The notes below the pieces were generated by a model. The model searched no databases, had not been told where the DNA came from, and was given only the letters and a program-made list of their open reading frames with translations. 64,000 bases of DNA from Mytilus edulis. Taxonomy: Eukaryota > Mollusca > Bivalvia > Mytilida > Mytilidae. Location of the stretch: positions 8,421,486-8,485,485 of the forward strand of contig NC_092350.1 of the NCBI RefSeq assembly GCF_963676685.1. The letters are read 5' to 3'. The position numbers and the translations under genes are program-made. Positions 1 through 13,200 of this stretch are shown piece by piece; position 1 is the stretch's first letter; each line of letters opens with the position of its first letter.

Positions 1-115
1 TTAGCGCCAAATTATAATCCGTTCTAGCGCAAAATTTTAACCTATTTGAGCGAAAAAAGAAACTATCAATGCCCATTTTAGCGCAAATATTTTACCCATT
101 TTATGATGATTAATG
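1..115. repeat. Short-period repeats of a tagcgcaaa-type motif at the window edge
   Basis: The motif (t)tagcgcaaa/c plus an A/T tail recurs at about 1, 25, 49 (diverged) and 80, spaced 24-31 bp. It may be the end of an element lying mainly outside the window. Confidence 0.5.
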
Positions 116-351
116 AATAATTTTGATAGAATAAAGACAGCATAATTTGAAAAAGAAAATTATTTCAATTAAAAGACAGCATTGAAAGACTAAAAGGTTA
201 AATCAAATTTTATTTGGAATCTATATCACAGAGAACGTACATAATGGACTCTTGATATACCCGGTAAAACACTGTTCATGAAATTGCAGTAGTATAGGAT
301 CTTTCCTTTTTCTTTATCTTGCGGTGCACATTCGTCTGTGCTTCGCATTTT

Positions 352-810
352 ATGGGGACGAAGTCCCCAATAACAGTAGAAAATTCAATAAAAAAAAAAT
401 ACGGGAACATTTCCCGAATTTTTCATTGTACTAATGAACTCAAAATCGTTCAAATTTTTTTTGTCGTGTTTTGAAATCCCGGACCCGCGCAGAAATGTAC
501 AATGTACTTCCTTTTTCCGGTCTCGTTTGTATGAAATTTTGAGTAAAATATATATTTATCAGTCTAGTATAAAATAGGAAGGAACGTGCAATACCAATTT
601 CATTTTTGATAATTCCTTGATATGAAAAAACGTTACCTGATGATAGCGTTTCTTTGTTTACATTGCATATGACGTCATAATTTAAATAACGTCACAACTA
701 AAATCCCTAACAACAGAACCAAAATCGGAAACGCTACGGTATTTCCTTTTTTTTTTTTTTAACAATTATTTAAGTTACAAAAAAATAATTCATACAGACT
801 TCGTCCCCAT
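352..810. repeat. Inverted repeat pair around an A/T-rich block
   Basis: A 14-mer starting atggggacgaag at 352-365 has its reverse complement at 797-810. The left copy also folds on itself (ggggac / gtcccc, 354-368). A CRE-like tgacgtca palindrome lies at 670-677. No coding potential seen. Confidence 0.4.
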
Positions 811-2193
811 TTACAGGTAATGCCTGCCTCATATTAACATATGTTACTGTTCGCAATAGGATGATAGTATAGAGAAAACGTAAATGGCTGGGTGACAACC
901 TTAAAATAACATTTATTTCGATGATGAATCAAATTGAGCATATACACATCTTAAATATCACGTCAGCATAAGTTATTTTAGTACGGTGAATATTATTCAA
1001 CCAGGTAAGTTTTTGCTAAAATGGGTCTTCGAAAATACAGGTGAACGGATAAATCCTGCCCTAAAGTGGCCCTTATGTCTGAGCTAAAATATCCCCTAGT
1101 GGGCCACAGACCACAATAAATTCCTCTAGTAGTTCTTTATAACGTTTTGTTGCATTCAAATATCCCTGTTTTGTTTTTTTATCAAATTTGTTGTGTGTGT
1201 AATGTACAGTACAAGTCCAAAAATATATCGAACTATCAGAAAAATTGCATGTTTACATCATATAAATATTAGCTAATACACAGCCATACTATAAAACACG
1301 GCCGACACTCGGCTAACCGAGAGTTTGGTCGGTTAATCTATATTGAGTATGCGGCTATATCGGCGGTTGGTCTGTTAATCGGGTTGGTTATACGTCTGTT
1401 AAGAGTAAAACTCACAATTTAATGTTAAACTCTGTTAAATATACAGATTTTTGCCATATTATGAGAACCACATCAAAAAAAGAAAAGTGTCTGACAAAAT
1501 GATATCTATCATAGAACATTTTCCACCAGTAAAAAAAATGCATAGCCTGCGCAGTTTTAAGTAAAACGAAAAGGCGTCTCGCAAGTATGTGGTTTTTATG
1601 CTTGTACACATAGCAATATTTTAGATAAAAGGCCAAAAAACATTTTTATATATGATTTAAAGGACACAAAATAGTACTTTGGTTCTAAAAAAATAATTGT
1701 CATTGATAAATATTTTATAATTGTTATATAAGTTGAGTAATACCACATTTTAATGAATATTAGGGGAATACAGTCTGTTAATGGGTTGGACAATTTAAAT
1801 CGTGTCAGTTAAGAGTTATTTAGCCACGACAATAGTCTTACTACCTTTAGTTTATATTTTCACATTGAAAAAAATGAGATGTACTTGTGACGAAAAAAAT
1901 ACAATACGGTGCAACAGTATCCTTATAGAAAGAGAACTTTTATTTTAATTTTATTTCTTTGCATTTCATTGAAGGGTGTGTCACTTCAATATAGCGTTAT
2001 ATGGACTGATTGGCCGCTCGAATTCGCACGAATTTATTATTTACGCCAAGTTATCAATCAGCCTTATTTTTTTTTGTCTGTTCAAAGTCTGTTACATCTA
2101 TGAATCTGTCATGTGTTGCAATGCAGCTGGTTAAATTCCATGCGTTTTCTTTGAAATATTAAGGCTTTTCTACCTCCGGAATAGATTACCTTA

Positions 2194-2844
2194 TGCCGGC
2201 GTCACACATTGGCGTATAGACCGGCGTGCACCAAACGTACAGAGAAAATTGACAAAGTCGGTATACGTTAGTTGCATGCCATAGGAACGCTTAGCAATAG
2301 TTCAAAGCGCGTTGCATAAGTTTTAGTACGTCGAAATACAAAGATAAAATTGAGAAAGGAAATGGGGAATGTTTCAAAGCGACAACAACCCGACCATAGA
2401 GCAGGCCAAGGCCACCAATGGGTCTTCAATGTAGAGAGAAACTCCCGCACCCGTAGGCGTCCTTCAGCTGGCCCCTTAAAAGATATGTATACTAGATCAC
2501 ACAAGACTAACAAAGGCCAGAGGCTCCTGACTTGGGACAGGCGCAAAATTGCGGCGGGGATAAACATGTTTATGAGATATCAACCCTCCCCCTATTCCTC
2601 TAGCCAATGAAGGAAAGTAAATACGCTTGATGAACGCTACAATCACAGGAATTTTGTATGCAGCATAAAAAAACATACAACATACGCCAACATACGTTTC
2701 TAGTACGCCCAATACACGCTTAAAGCTTAAAGCACACGTTACAAATATGATTGACAGGTTAAATGCATCCAAAATTACTAGCGTATTGGCAGCGTAAATG
2801 ATGTTGAACACGCCAGTGCTATACGCTGATGTGTGACGCCGGTA
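2194..2844. mobile_element. Nested 0.65-kb TIR element with TTA flanks
   Basis: Ends of about 26 bp match in inverse orientation with 3 mismatches (core ccggcgtcacacat). TTA flanks both sides (2191-2193 and 2845-2847), as in PIF/Harbinger-type elements. Inner sequence near both ends is rich in acgc/gcgt. It sits wholly inside the 1292-3762 element. Confidence 0.7.
2344..2600 (-). repeat. Retroelement 3'-tail fragment
   Basis: About 250 bp resemble the tail that follows the RT genes at 9187 and 16177: an aattgaga...ggaaatggggaatg start, cccgcaccc...aggcgtcc, and a gacttgggacaggcgcaaaa block. It is inserted in the 2194-2844 element. Confidence 0.65.
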
Positions 2845-3762
2845 TTAGTTGTGTTTCCTCAATGCTTTTCAACTTCGTATTTTATTTGGCCTTTTAAACA
2901 TTTTTTTCGTCACTGATGAGTTTTTCGTAGACGAAACGCGTGTCTGGCGTAAATATAAGGCGTAAATATAAAATTTCAATCCTGGTATCTATGAGGAGTT
3001 TATTTCCGGTATGTATTGTCTTTTGAAATTAATATTACTTTGATATTACACTTTTTGAAACCATTTCTATCAATTTTCAGATTCCATTGTCTAAACTTAT
3101 GTTTCATTTTTCATGTGTTGTTTCCATATATTCTAGCCACTAATCTTGAGTCTATCCCTTTATTCAGATAACACCCCATATAGCAATTAAATTATGCTTG
3201 TAATGTCATTCATAACTCTTAACAGACCAATTAACAGACCGAGTTTTATACATCCGACCCATTAACAGACCACATTTTTATTAAAAATTGATTTATGTCA
3301 CCAAAATACAGTTTTTCGTGTAGATTTTTTACATATTGATGTTAATATGGTAAACAAACATAATGCCTGTCTTTTTTCGATGTTCAAAATATTGCATGCA
3401 AGTAAACTCAACCAACTTGTCATTTTTGTGTACATTTTGTGTGTGTAAAATGTGTATAAATTTACTGATGAGTAACTCGCCTTTTCATTTTATAGATCGT
3501 TTATTGAAGCTAGAAAAAAAATAATTACACCACTGGATTCAGTACTCCAAATTGTTTTGTCAGACATGAATAGTTTTTATGATGTAAATATAATTAAAAT
3601 GTTATACAATGAAACATACTGACCTTGCAATGATTTTCTCGATAACACCTGATTAACAGACTTTAGCCAACCCGATTAACAGACCAACCGCCGATATAGC
3701 CGCATACTCAATATAGATTAACCGACCAAACTCTCGGTTAGCCGAGTGTCGGCCGTGTAAAA

Positions 3763-4700
3763 GATGTCCCGAAAACTGTAAATATAACCTTTTCGCACCT
3801 GGCCTATTCACTCTTTCTATATCAAAATCAGTTAAAATAAAACATCCAAAACTTTATTTCAGCTTTCTTCTTTCATTTTCACCACATAAAAACTCAGAAA
3901 TGTATGAGTAAAGGAAAGAAAAAAAAACTTTAATTAAAGGGAACTATATTCGTTAAAATATAAAACAACACGTTTAATAATTTATTGCGTCCGAAGCGCT
4001 TTTCTGGATTTACCTTCATCAGGAACGCTCAAAGCCAAACATTTGAAATCCGAAGATGTATAAGTACCGAAAATCGTTGAAGAGCTATATGTTAAAAATA
4101 TCTAAAATAAATAGCAAAATTCATCTAAAGCCAACTTTGCCTGAGGGAGTTGAAACCTTAGTTTCATAATAATTTCAAAATTTATAAACGGACAATTTTA
4201 GTAAAGTTTGTTTAATCATGTCAGTACTTAATTGTGGCATGGAGCCAGTAAATGTTAAGTTAAGAGAAAATGCTAGCAGTGTGTCATTCATCTTAAGTAG
4301 TAAATGTATAAAGTCTGTCTAATACGATTTCGGCAGAAGGAGTGTATGAGGTTTCTTTTTTTTGTATACTTACATAAAAGTTTATGAAAAATATTTATGA
4401 ATATCAGTCAGTATAGTAAATAAAAAGTATCCTGGTAAGGTCAGTTCTTTGAACGAGGTATTCGTTTGTAGTTTTTTTTATATAGAGAAACAAATAATTA
4501 TGACTATCCGTCTTATACGTGACATATTTCAAACTCTTGCACTAGATACAGGAAAAGGGGCTTATAATGAATCTCCCCAGATCATTGGAATTCTAGTGTA
4601 ATGATCAAAATGGTCTGTGTAAAAATATCTTATATGCGGAATTACGTGAAGGAAAGAACATTGATTTAAATTCCGTAATTTTTTTTTCGATTATTTTTAT
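3763..4700. other. No gene seen
   Basis: A/T-rich sequence. Around 3985-4030 a degraded copy of the dispersed gacgaaacgcgcgtctgg-type motif can be read on the minus strand. Nothing else recognised. Confidence 0.4.
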
Positions 4701-4808
4701 TGTTATAAATTTGCAAATAAAACTTTATACATGTAACTGCAATGATGTCTCAATGTTGCGGGATAATAATAACATCAGAATACGTTTGTGTTTCCTCTTT
4801 TTATACAG

Positions 4809-4901
4809 TGGTGGAATATGTGGTCGGAACGTATATGCAAAGCGGAAAACATCTGTAAGATGTTATTTATGGGGATGGTTTACCTGTACAGAATACAAGT
4901 A
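4809..4901 (+). other. Exon-like segment, not joined to the gene
   Basis: A good acceptor (ctttttatacag) and donor (caa|gtaagc) bracket an open stretch with two possible frames. One reads GGICGRNVYAKRKTSVRCYL and recalls the ICGGK start of exon 1. Neither frame gives the phase exon 1 needs, so it is listed only as a candidate. Confidence 0.25.
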
Positions 4902-5024
4902 AGCACGTATTACACCATCATTAGTTGGACCATACGAGTTTCTGGCTTAACTTTCATGCGGTACGCTGAAGAATGCATATTCATTAAAAAGGAAACAACT
5001 TCATGTTGCAGAAAAAAGTAAAAT

Positions 5025-5590
5025 CACAAAAATACTGAACTTAGAGGAAAATCAATTCGGAAAGTCCATAATCACATGGCAAAATCAAATAACAAAACGC
5101 ATCAAAAACGAATGGACAATAACTGTCATATTCCTGACTTGGTACAGGCATTTTCAAATGTTGAAAATGGTGGATTAAACCTGGTTTTATAGCGCTAACC
5201 CTCTCACTTTGATGACAGTCTCATCAAATTCCGTTATATTTACATTGATGCGTTAACTAAACAGACACAATAAATAAAATATTCAGAATATGGGTATATC
5301 AGTCATCATCGTATAACAATTTTAAAAGGAACAATTTAACAGAACAAAAAAACATCTCTCTACAAACACATTCATTGATTTGTGTGTCAGACGTCATCAA
5401 ATTTTATACGTCACATAGATTTGTCGTTCAATGTGCATATACACAGTTTTAAAATTTACCTAGGCAATGTTAGCATACAGGGTTAAAAAATCAAAAGTAT
5501 GTAAGAATAAATTTCAGAAAAAGACCGAGATTTAAACTAGTCCAAAAGTTATATATATAATTTATAAGAATCTACAAATAGTTAATTCCA
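5025..5590 (-). repeat. Interspersed repeat, probable retroelement 3' tail
   Basis: It contains the block cctgacttggtacaggcatt followed by a gtggattaaacctggtttta-like stretch. The same block occurs in several other places here (25.3, 33.2, 34.3, 62.3 kb and in reverse at 63.9 kb). It lies downstream, on the minus strand, of the RT remnant at 5.9-6.1 kb. Confidence 0.6.
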
Positions 5591-5914
5591 CTACGCGATT
5601 GAATGATTTTGACATAAAATACCACAATATCATACTGACGGGATCTTTTAAAGTACAGAGTCACGTTATAAGAACCAAAGAAACACAAAAAGTCGCATAT
5701 ACAAAACACACCACCAAAAATGAAAGACAATACAAACACAATGACGAGATGTATAAGTACCGAGCCACGTCAAACGAAGATTACATAAAACTATTCAACA
5801 GTAAAAGTAATATTAATAATAGAACAAAGACAAATGAAAGAACTATAAAACACGTTGTTAAGATGATAAACAACATCAATACGCAGAATCTATACATCAA
5901 GACCATCGTGTATT

Positions 5915-6100
5915 ATTTGTGAAGTTGATACGGAATATTTATCAACAAGGTCTTGGTACCTTCCGATGAACTTTTTTAGAAAAAGGATGAGACGTTCTTT
6001 GACATACCCCTGGTTCATCAACTTTCTACTCAGACACTGAAGACGTTTTACAAAGTCTGAGTAGGAGCTGCAAGCTCTTGAATATCGAATTTAGTGCGTC
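5915..6100 (-). pseudogene. Penelope-like reverse-transcriptase C-terminal remnant
   Basis: The minus strand reads RYSRACSSYSDFVKR and then LSRKLMNQGYVKERL, with a later Y-Q-D-L-V-D-K-Y. The same order (RYSRAC, R-K-L-x-N-Q, L-V-D-R-Y) is found in the RT fragment at 30.1-30.6 kb. Only the part after the catalytic region remains. Confidence 0.65.
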
Positions 6101-7119
6101 CGTGCTTCATACAAAACGTACTTCGGTCAACACCTTTTAAACCTCAATAAATTTCTAGATTTCTAGATGATGTTATTATCACTTTCAGGACTGTACAGGT
6201 ATCCAGAAGACACTGTTGTAAAGGGTGGACACATTTCCATTTGGGCTGTAGATACGGTAATACAATTACCAAATACAACCACCTTTTCCACTTTAAAGTA
6301 GATACAATAATACAATTATCTTCACGATATAGTGCACGTGTAGATAGATTAATACAAACACCACTACAATCACCTCAATCCAATATACTTTAGTAGGTTG
6401 TATGAATAAAAATACGTCTATGCTTATTGTCAATGATACAATAACTAGTCAGTTATGTTGCTACGATGTAATTATTTTCATTTTTAACATTTGAGCGTAT
6501 TACCCATTGGAGTCAAACTCTGTCCGTTGACTCAAGTCCAATAGGTACATGTATGCATAATTTTCATCTAAACGCCTATTAAGTTTTTTGTTACCTTCGT
6601 CACTATAGGCAAAAGTAGGGCTAATAACCGCTTAACTTCGCCCGTCAGTCCGTCTGTCCGTCCAAAATACTTTTCCGTAAACTGTAGTCATGTTTGTTTT
6701 TGCTTCAAAAAATTGAATGATTTTACTACTGTTTTTTTTCCCGCTTCATAACGTTGAGTTTTAGTGGGTAACCAAGTTTTACATCTATCTAGAGGTCATT
6801 TCCTGTTTTCCGATAAATTGAAATTTTACAAAACACTTGCAAAAGGAAAACGTTTGTCGAACTTTTCTTGTCATTTATGAAAAGGAAGATTTCATATTTG
6901 GACTGAAGCTTCATAGTTGGTTAATGCACAAGTAACATGTTTCGTCAAGGAAATGGATTATCCCTCAATTAACTGCAAGAACAACTTCCACAGTTTGTAA
7001 TGACTTGTTTGTTTTTAATTTTGATGCAGCTTTACATTTTTCAACTAACTTGAATAGCTGTTTGCTGAAATGTGAGATATGATTTATAAAATGGTACCTT
7101 ATACTATTTTCGATTTCAG
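6096..7119. other. No gene seen; likely intron or upstream flank
   Basis: Short gtcagtccgtctgtccgtcc run at 6643-6662 (tetranucleotide-like). No exon with a signal peptide and a phase-1 donor was found here. Confidence 0.4.
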
Positions 7120-7296
7120 CAATTTGTGGCGGAAAGACAAACCTGAACAAAGCTTGTAAACTAACATATACTGATGATAAGATAATATATCGTGGAGGCC
7201 AAGTGGAAACTTTTAGTAACGGGATATGTATAGCACCAAACAGCTGTGCCAACTGTAATGATGGATTCTACAATGATACGATTGGTCATTGCTCAA
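7120..7296 (+). CDS. Exon 1 of chain: six-cysteine EGF/furin-like module
   Basis: Acceptor ...gatttcag, donor caa|gttagt, phase 1 in and phase 1 out, 59 codons. It encodes six cysteines, with ICGGK at the start and CANCNDGFYNDTIGHC near the end. The symmetric phase 1-1 layout is typical of shuffled extracellular modules. It begins inside a codon, so at least one upstream coding exon exists. Confidence 0.85.
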
Positions 7297-10200
7297 GTTA
7301 GTTACGTTTATTAGTTTTGAGTGGGTATTTCTCATTAAGTTGGTTAACTTGAAGGGTTTTAGCTAACTTGAGAAGATTCAAATAGTCATTGCTCTAGTTT
7401 GTTAAATCAATTAGATTTGAAAAATTAATTGCTCAAATTCGTTTTCTTAAATTTGAATGAAAAGTGCCCACATTGGCTTAGTTTATTGCAATTAATTACA
7501 GATTAGTAATAAATCAAAATATTAAACAATCGCTATTTATCTTTTTTTATCATAGTTCATGCCTTTCTCTGCCTTTTTAATGTCCTCAAATCGTAATCGT
7601 GGATTAGGTTTTTCGAAAGGTGTGGACATGGCGCGGCAAAACTATTAGCCAAACCTAAGTAGCTGTAATCTAATGAACAGGTCTGCATTTTACTTTGCAA
7701 CAGAATATCGTTATTATTACCTACATATGAAAAAGAAGATGTGGTATGATTGCCAATGAGACAACTGTCCACAAGAGACCAAAATGACGCAGACATTAAC
7801 AACTATAGGTCACCGTACGGCCTTCAACAATGATAAAAGCCCATACCACATAGTGTCAGCTATAAAAGGTCCCGATAAGACAATGTAAAACAATTCAAAC
7901 GAGATAACTAACGGCCTTATTTATATAAAAAAAATGAACGAAAAACAAATATGTAACACATAAACAAACGACAACCACTGAATTACAGGCTTCTGATTTT
8001 GGACAGGCACATACATAAATAATGTGGCGGGGTTACATGTACCTAGTGGTTACTAACAAGCTTTATGTACACAAATATAAAATAAATCAAACCAGAGTAC
8101 TTAGATAGATGTGTATAATAGCAGTGTTGCAACTACCAGCACGAGAACAAAGGACTAAGATGTACACATCCATGATAGATTACTGTCCTGCGTTTAAAAA
8201 GTAAAAAGAAAATTGAAACGGTATCGTAAGCTTTAAAATATTCTGGAATGTTGAAATACCAAATATTTCAAAAGAAAAACAAATACTTTCATTTATAATG
8301 CGTAGCCTTAAAGATGCACTGAGAAATAAAAACATCAGACGGACTATTACTTCCATGGACGGACGTACAATTTAAACCACGGAATATCAGGCACCTGCTA
8401 CAATTTAGCAGGTAACCTGGGATTTTGTTTGAATAATAATCACATTCAATTTGTACATTAAACATGTAATCATTATAGTATAGTATTTGATTCGATGTGA
8501 TTTTAGTTTGCCCTAAAATAGACCATTGTAAACATAGAAGGTGCACCGCAGTGTCTGATAATCACTGTGAGTATTGTGACGGAGAAATAAAGAAGAAGCT
8601 TTATTGGAGAGCGTATACAAGACACAAGGATTCACTTGGGAACGAAGACAATTTTATGAAAAACTGCATACGTAAGATAAACTGGAAATACACGCAATTT
8701 ACCAGCAATTTGTTATACTTTATATTTTGTTTTTGTACTAACACTAACTGTTCATTATCGGTAGTTTTAAATTGTTATTCGTATTGTACTTTCTTGTGTG
8801 ACATCATGACATTGGGGTTTTAAATCTATCTGTTCGTGTATATTTTCTTGAAAGAACTAATTTGGTTTACTTTTTTACCGGGTGAAAAAAACAAGGTTAT
8901 TTTTCAAAAAATCTTGTCGCTAAAGATACAAACATAAATATATATTGAAATACAAGAATGGTTTCTTCGAACATTGCACGTTATTCTTCGATAAGAATAA
9001 AAAAAAAGTGCAATGTCACTTTAATGATAGCTGGCAAAAAAACCAGACACAAAACGAATGTGATACACTAGAGCAAACGATAAACCCCGAATTGTATAAG
9101 TCATAGGACTATTTACTACAAAAGACTACAAAGTTAGGCGGATTTATGGCGGCTTGTCAATTTCAATTAAAGCAATTAGTGAGTGATAAAATTGAGAATG
9201 GAAATGGGGAATGTGTCAAAGAGAGAACAACCCGCCCAAATAAAAAACAACAGCAGAGGGTCACCAACAGGTCTTCAATGTAGCGAGAAATACCCGCACC
9301 CGGAGGCGTCCTTCAGCTGGCCCCTAAACAAATATATACTAGTCCAGTGATAATGAACACCATACTAATTTCCAAATTGTACACAAGAAACTAAAATTAA
9401 AATAATACAAGACTAACAAAGGCCAGAGGCTCCTGACTTGGGACAGGCGCAAAAATGCGGCGGGGTTAAACATGTTTGTGAGATCTCAACCCTCCCCCTA
9501 TACCTCTAACCAATGTAGTAAAGTAAACGCATAACAATACGCACATTAAAATTCAGTTCAAGAGAAATCCGAGTCTGATGTCAGAAGATGTAACCAAAGA
9601 AAATAAACAAAATGACAATAATACATAAATAACAACAGACTACTAGCAGTTAACTGACATGCCAGCTCCAGACTTCAACTAAACTGACTGAAAGATTATG
9701 ATTTCATCATATGAACATCAGGCACAATCCTTCCCGTTAGGGGTTTAGTATCATACCATCATAACATATATGAGAAGAACATAACCTGTGTCATGCCAAC
9801 AACTGTTTTTAGAATAAATGTGTTTAGTTCCGATGCAAAGACCTTATCAGTGACTCAATATTAACGCCAAAATATGCAATCTTTAATGACTTGACAACAG
9901 TATCGTAATTATATCCCTTCTTAATAAGTCTATTCAAAGGTTTTGTAAGTTTCTGAGGTGAATACTGACACCTTTGTGCTTTATAAAGAATATTACCATA
10001 AAAAATTGGATGTGAAATACCTGAACGTATTAGAAGTCTGCATGTTGAGCTATATTTACGAATGATGTCTTTATACCGATGATAAAATTTAGTAAATGTT
10101 TTGACTAGTTTGTGATATCGAAAACCCTGGTGTAATAATTTTTCAGTAATACATAAATTTCTCTCGTTAAAATCTAAAACATTGTTGAGTCTAGTGGAGA

Positions 10201-13200
10201 TGGTTCGCGTTTAATGAATAACTAATTCTGCTCCCAAAACAAAATATCTCAGATTTTGTATAACACTACAGAAATAATGGAGTGCAAAAGTGCAATGTCA
10301 CTTTAATAATAGCTGGCAAAAAAAACCCAGACACAAAACGAATGAGATAAACTTGAGCAAAACAATAAACCCCGAATTGAGTAAGTTTAAGTTATAGGAC
10401 TGTTTACTATAAAAAGCAGGGCGGATTCATGGTGATTTGTCAATTTTTATTTAAACAATTAGTGAGTGAATATAAAAAAGAAGATGTGGTATGATTGCTA
10501 ATGAGACAACTGTCCACAAGAGACCAAAATGACACAGAAATTAACAACTATAGGTCACCGTACGGCCTTCAACAATGAGCAAAGCCCATACCGCATAGTC
10601 AGCTATAAAAGGCCCCGATATGACAATGTAAAACAATTCAAACAAGAAAACTAACGGCCTTATTTATATAAAAAAAAATGAACGAAAAACAAATATGTAA
10701 CACATAAATAAACGACAACCACTGAAAAGCAGACTCCTGAGTCTAGTGGAAATAATTCGTGTTAAATGAATAACTAGTTCTGATCCCAAAACAAAGTATC
10801 TCAAATTACAAGAAACTTCTGTATGATCAAAACACACGGTAAAACATTTTTTTTAGTTTAACGAAATAAGCACAAGCAGTTGTTTTTGAATAACAAAATG
10901 ATGTTATTATTATTACTGCTATATATATTTATATTAAAGAGGCTTGCTCATGGCGAAAGGACAGTACACGATGTTATCCTGGAAGGTGTGACAACGAAAT
11001 TGCTGCTTCGTGTGAATGTAATGACGGTTTTGGGGGCAAACACTGTCAAACCAGTAAGTATAGGTTTACACAACAGTTCAGTTTAAGCGATATATACACT
11101 CAACTCAGTTTTTTTAAAGTCTCCTAGGATTTTAAAAAGTGAAGTTGCCAGTTCTTAGCGGATACAAAATATTAAAACGTTTAAAGAAATTTCGATCCCA
11201 AACTGCTTTCACAAGAAACGTTCTAACTCAAACATTCGATTTCCAGGAATATATCCATACGTTTAAAGAAAAAGAGTTAAGCGACGGAAAGGGACACAAA
11301 CAAGAACAACAGGCAAATTCAACGCCGGTAAAATTTGCCATAGTGTTGAAAATGTCTTCATTTTGATCTGCATTTGAAGTCACTGTTTAATTTTATTTCA
11401 GTTTTAAGAGATACAACTATTGCATTTGCGTCAGCGAAGTTCAAAAGTGCAAATCCTACAGATGATCCGATAGAAACACCAGAAGACCCAAATGACCCAA
11501 TACCACGGGACACAAAATGGACGAATAAAGTTTTGATTAACCAAGCTATTTTACAAGTGACATCAAATTTTAAAGTAAATATGACTGCATATCCACCAAG
11601 CAAAACTGGAGATGAACACTTCATTACAGAGTTTAAATATGGCATTACAAAAGGACTAATGAAGTTAACACTGATAAGAGGTAGTTTTTATCAATAGTTC
11701 ACATTATATCTTAAATGTTCATTCGGAACATGCATGGAAAATAAATGAACCTTTAAATAAGCAAACAATATTCAATAAAAATATCAAGAGGTTTATATTT
11801 GAAGGCAAGTTACATGGTCTTCTGTATTAAAAAATCACAATGTACAACATTACTTCTCTGTAATTTGGAACCATTGAAGACAGTTCTTTGATCACGACGC
11901 TCATTTTCTTTAGTTTTCATAATGGAGCGATTCAAAACATATACTAGTAGGTTGGAACAGCAGTTCACCAGAAAACAAAAATACCAAAGAAAGACAAATT
12001 AGTTCACAAAACATCACATTAAAAACTACGTAGTATTGAAATACACAACATAGTTCAACCAGGATATAAAGGCCAGTATTTGACCTAAAACACAAGATTT
12101 GTTTAACTATCGATAGTTAAGTTTTAGATTTGAAAATATAACTGTCTCAAGTGGATATATAGCGTATCAAATTCGATGCAGTGGTAGATTATCTCTCTTT
12201 CTCTCTCTATATATGCATTGTTAGATGTCATATGTGCTTTACACATGGCAAATAATTCACATTGTAGAAGGCAATACAACAATTGATCCCATTATCTTAC
12301 CATGTCGTGTAGACAAAGAGCTGCCAACCAATGATATATATCCTTGTATAGAACCAAATGTACAGTTTACGGATTGGAACGAGCATTTACCATTCCAACA
12401 TGAAGACATGTACGTAGAATCTAGCTTAATATTCTTACATCTTTAAAAAAAATCACCATTGAAATATGTGTCATATTATAATACAAAATAAGACCAAAGA
12501 CAGGATAATAATACTATGATTTTCAAATTATTCCAAAGGATTCAAGTTGGCATGTTTTTGTTTTGGAATTAGAAAAAAAAATGAAACTGAGTTAATCATT
12601 ATAAATATATTTGAAAAATATGTTAGAATTGGGTGATTTCAAATGATGCCAACTAAATGATGCATGGAATCCCCGATGACCGCCTAGTGTTAGTCTAGGC
12701 CTAGGCTGACACAATATTCTCAATACAGTAAGCGGACTTAATTCTGGTTCGAATATTTATATTTGAATTGATTCAGAAGCTTGCAACATCAAAAAATATT
12801 TCAACAGGATTGCTGGTCAACCCGGTGTCCGCATGGTCTTTGATATTGCGCTTTACATGATTTCGTCATATCAGTAATGTGCATACATAGAGTCGGTCTA
12901 AATACTGGTTAAGACTTCCGAAGGGACTGAACAATTGAAATTGATAAGTTCAAGCATACTTGTAGCTCCAATTTCATGATTAACTATATGCAGCCAATTT
13001 CCTTTATACACATTCACTTCATCAGATATCATCGGTTTCATTCTATAAAAAGGAAATTTTATAAGAATGAAATAATAAAAAAAATTGTTCAGCATCCTTG
13101 ATAGTCTGTTCAGTTCAATTAGACTATGCCTCATAATATAAATCTTTTAGCTTTTTAAAAACGACATGTGCAAATTCAACGGACATCTAGAGAACTGTCA

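Larger units (their letters stand above)
1292..3762. mobile_element. 2.5-kb TIR DNA transposon, non-autonomous, 5-bp TSD
   Basis: Positions 1297-1387 and 3667-3757 are perfect inverted repeats of each other (91 bp; 92 if the flanking a/t pair is counted). They are flanked by TAAAA at 1292-1296 and 3758-3762, a 5-bp target duplication. Subterminal copies of a ctgttaa / ttaacag motif lie inside both ends (around 1397, 1772, 1807 and 3221, 3231, 3273). No transposase-like ORF was found. The perfect arms suggest recent activity. Superfamily not assigned. Confidence 0.85.

Noticed and set aside
1909-2103. Signal-peptide-like reading frame (FILILFLCISLKG) on the plus strand
   Set aside because: It has no ATG, lies inside a TIR transposon and shows no phase-1 donor to join exon 1.
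2268-2811. Overlapping reading frames on both strands
   Set aside because: They fall in the nested TIR element and retroelement tail; composition is repeat-like and no domain is seen.
6640-6665. gtccgtctgtccgtcc run as a regulatory site
   Set aside because: The same tetranucleotide-like pattern occurs at 14.4 and 45.9 kb; simple sequence.
12223-12267. Earlier acceptor for exon 5 at a ctctctct tract
   Set aside because: The better pyrimidine tract is attractive, but the phase-1 frame from exon 4 then meets a TGA.
12690-12712. Palindrome-like agtctaggcctaggct
   Set aside because: Short, isolated and compatible with chance.
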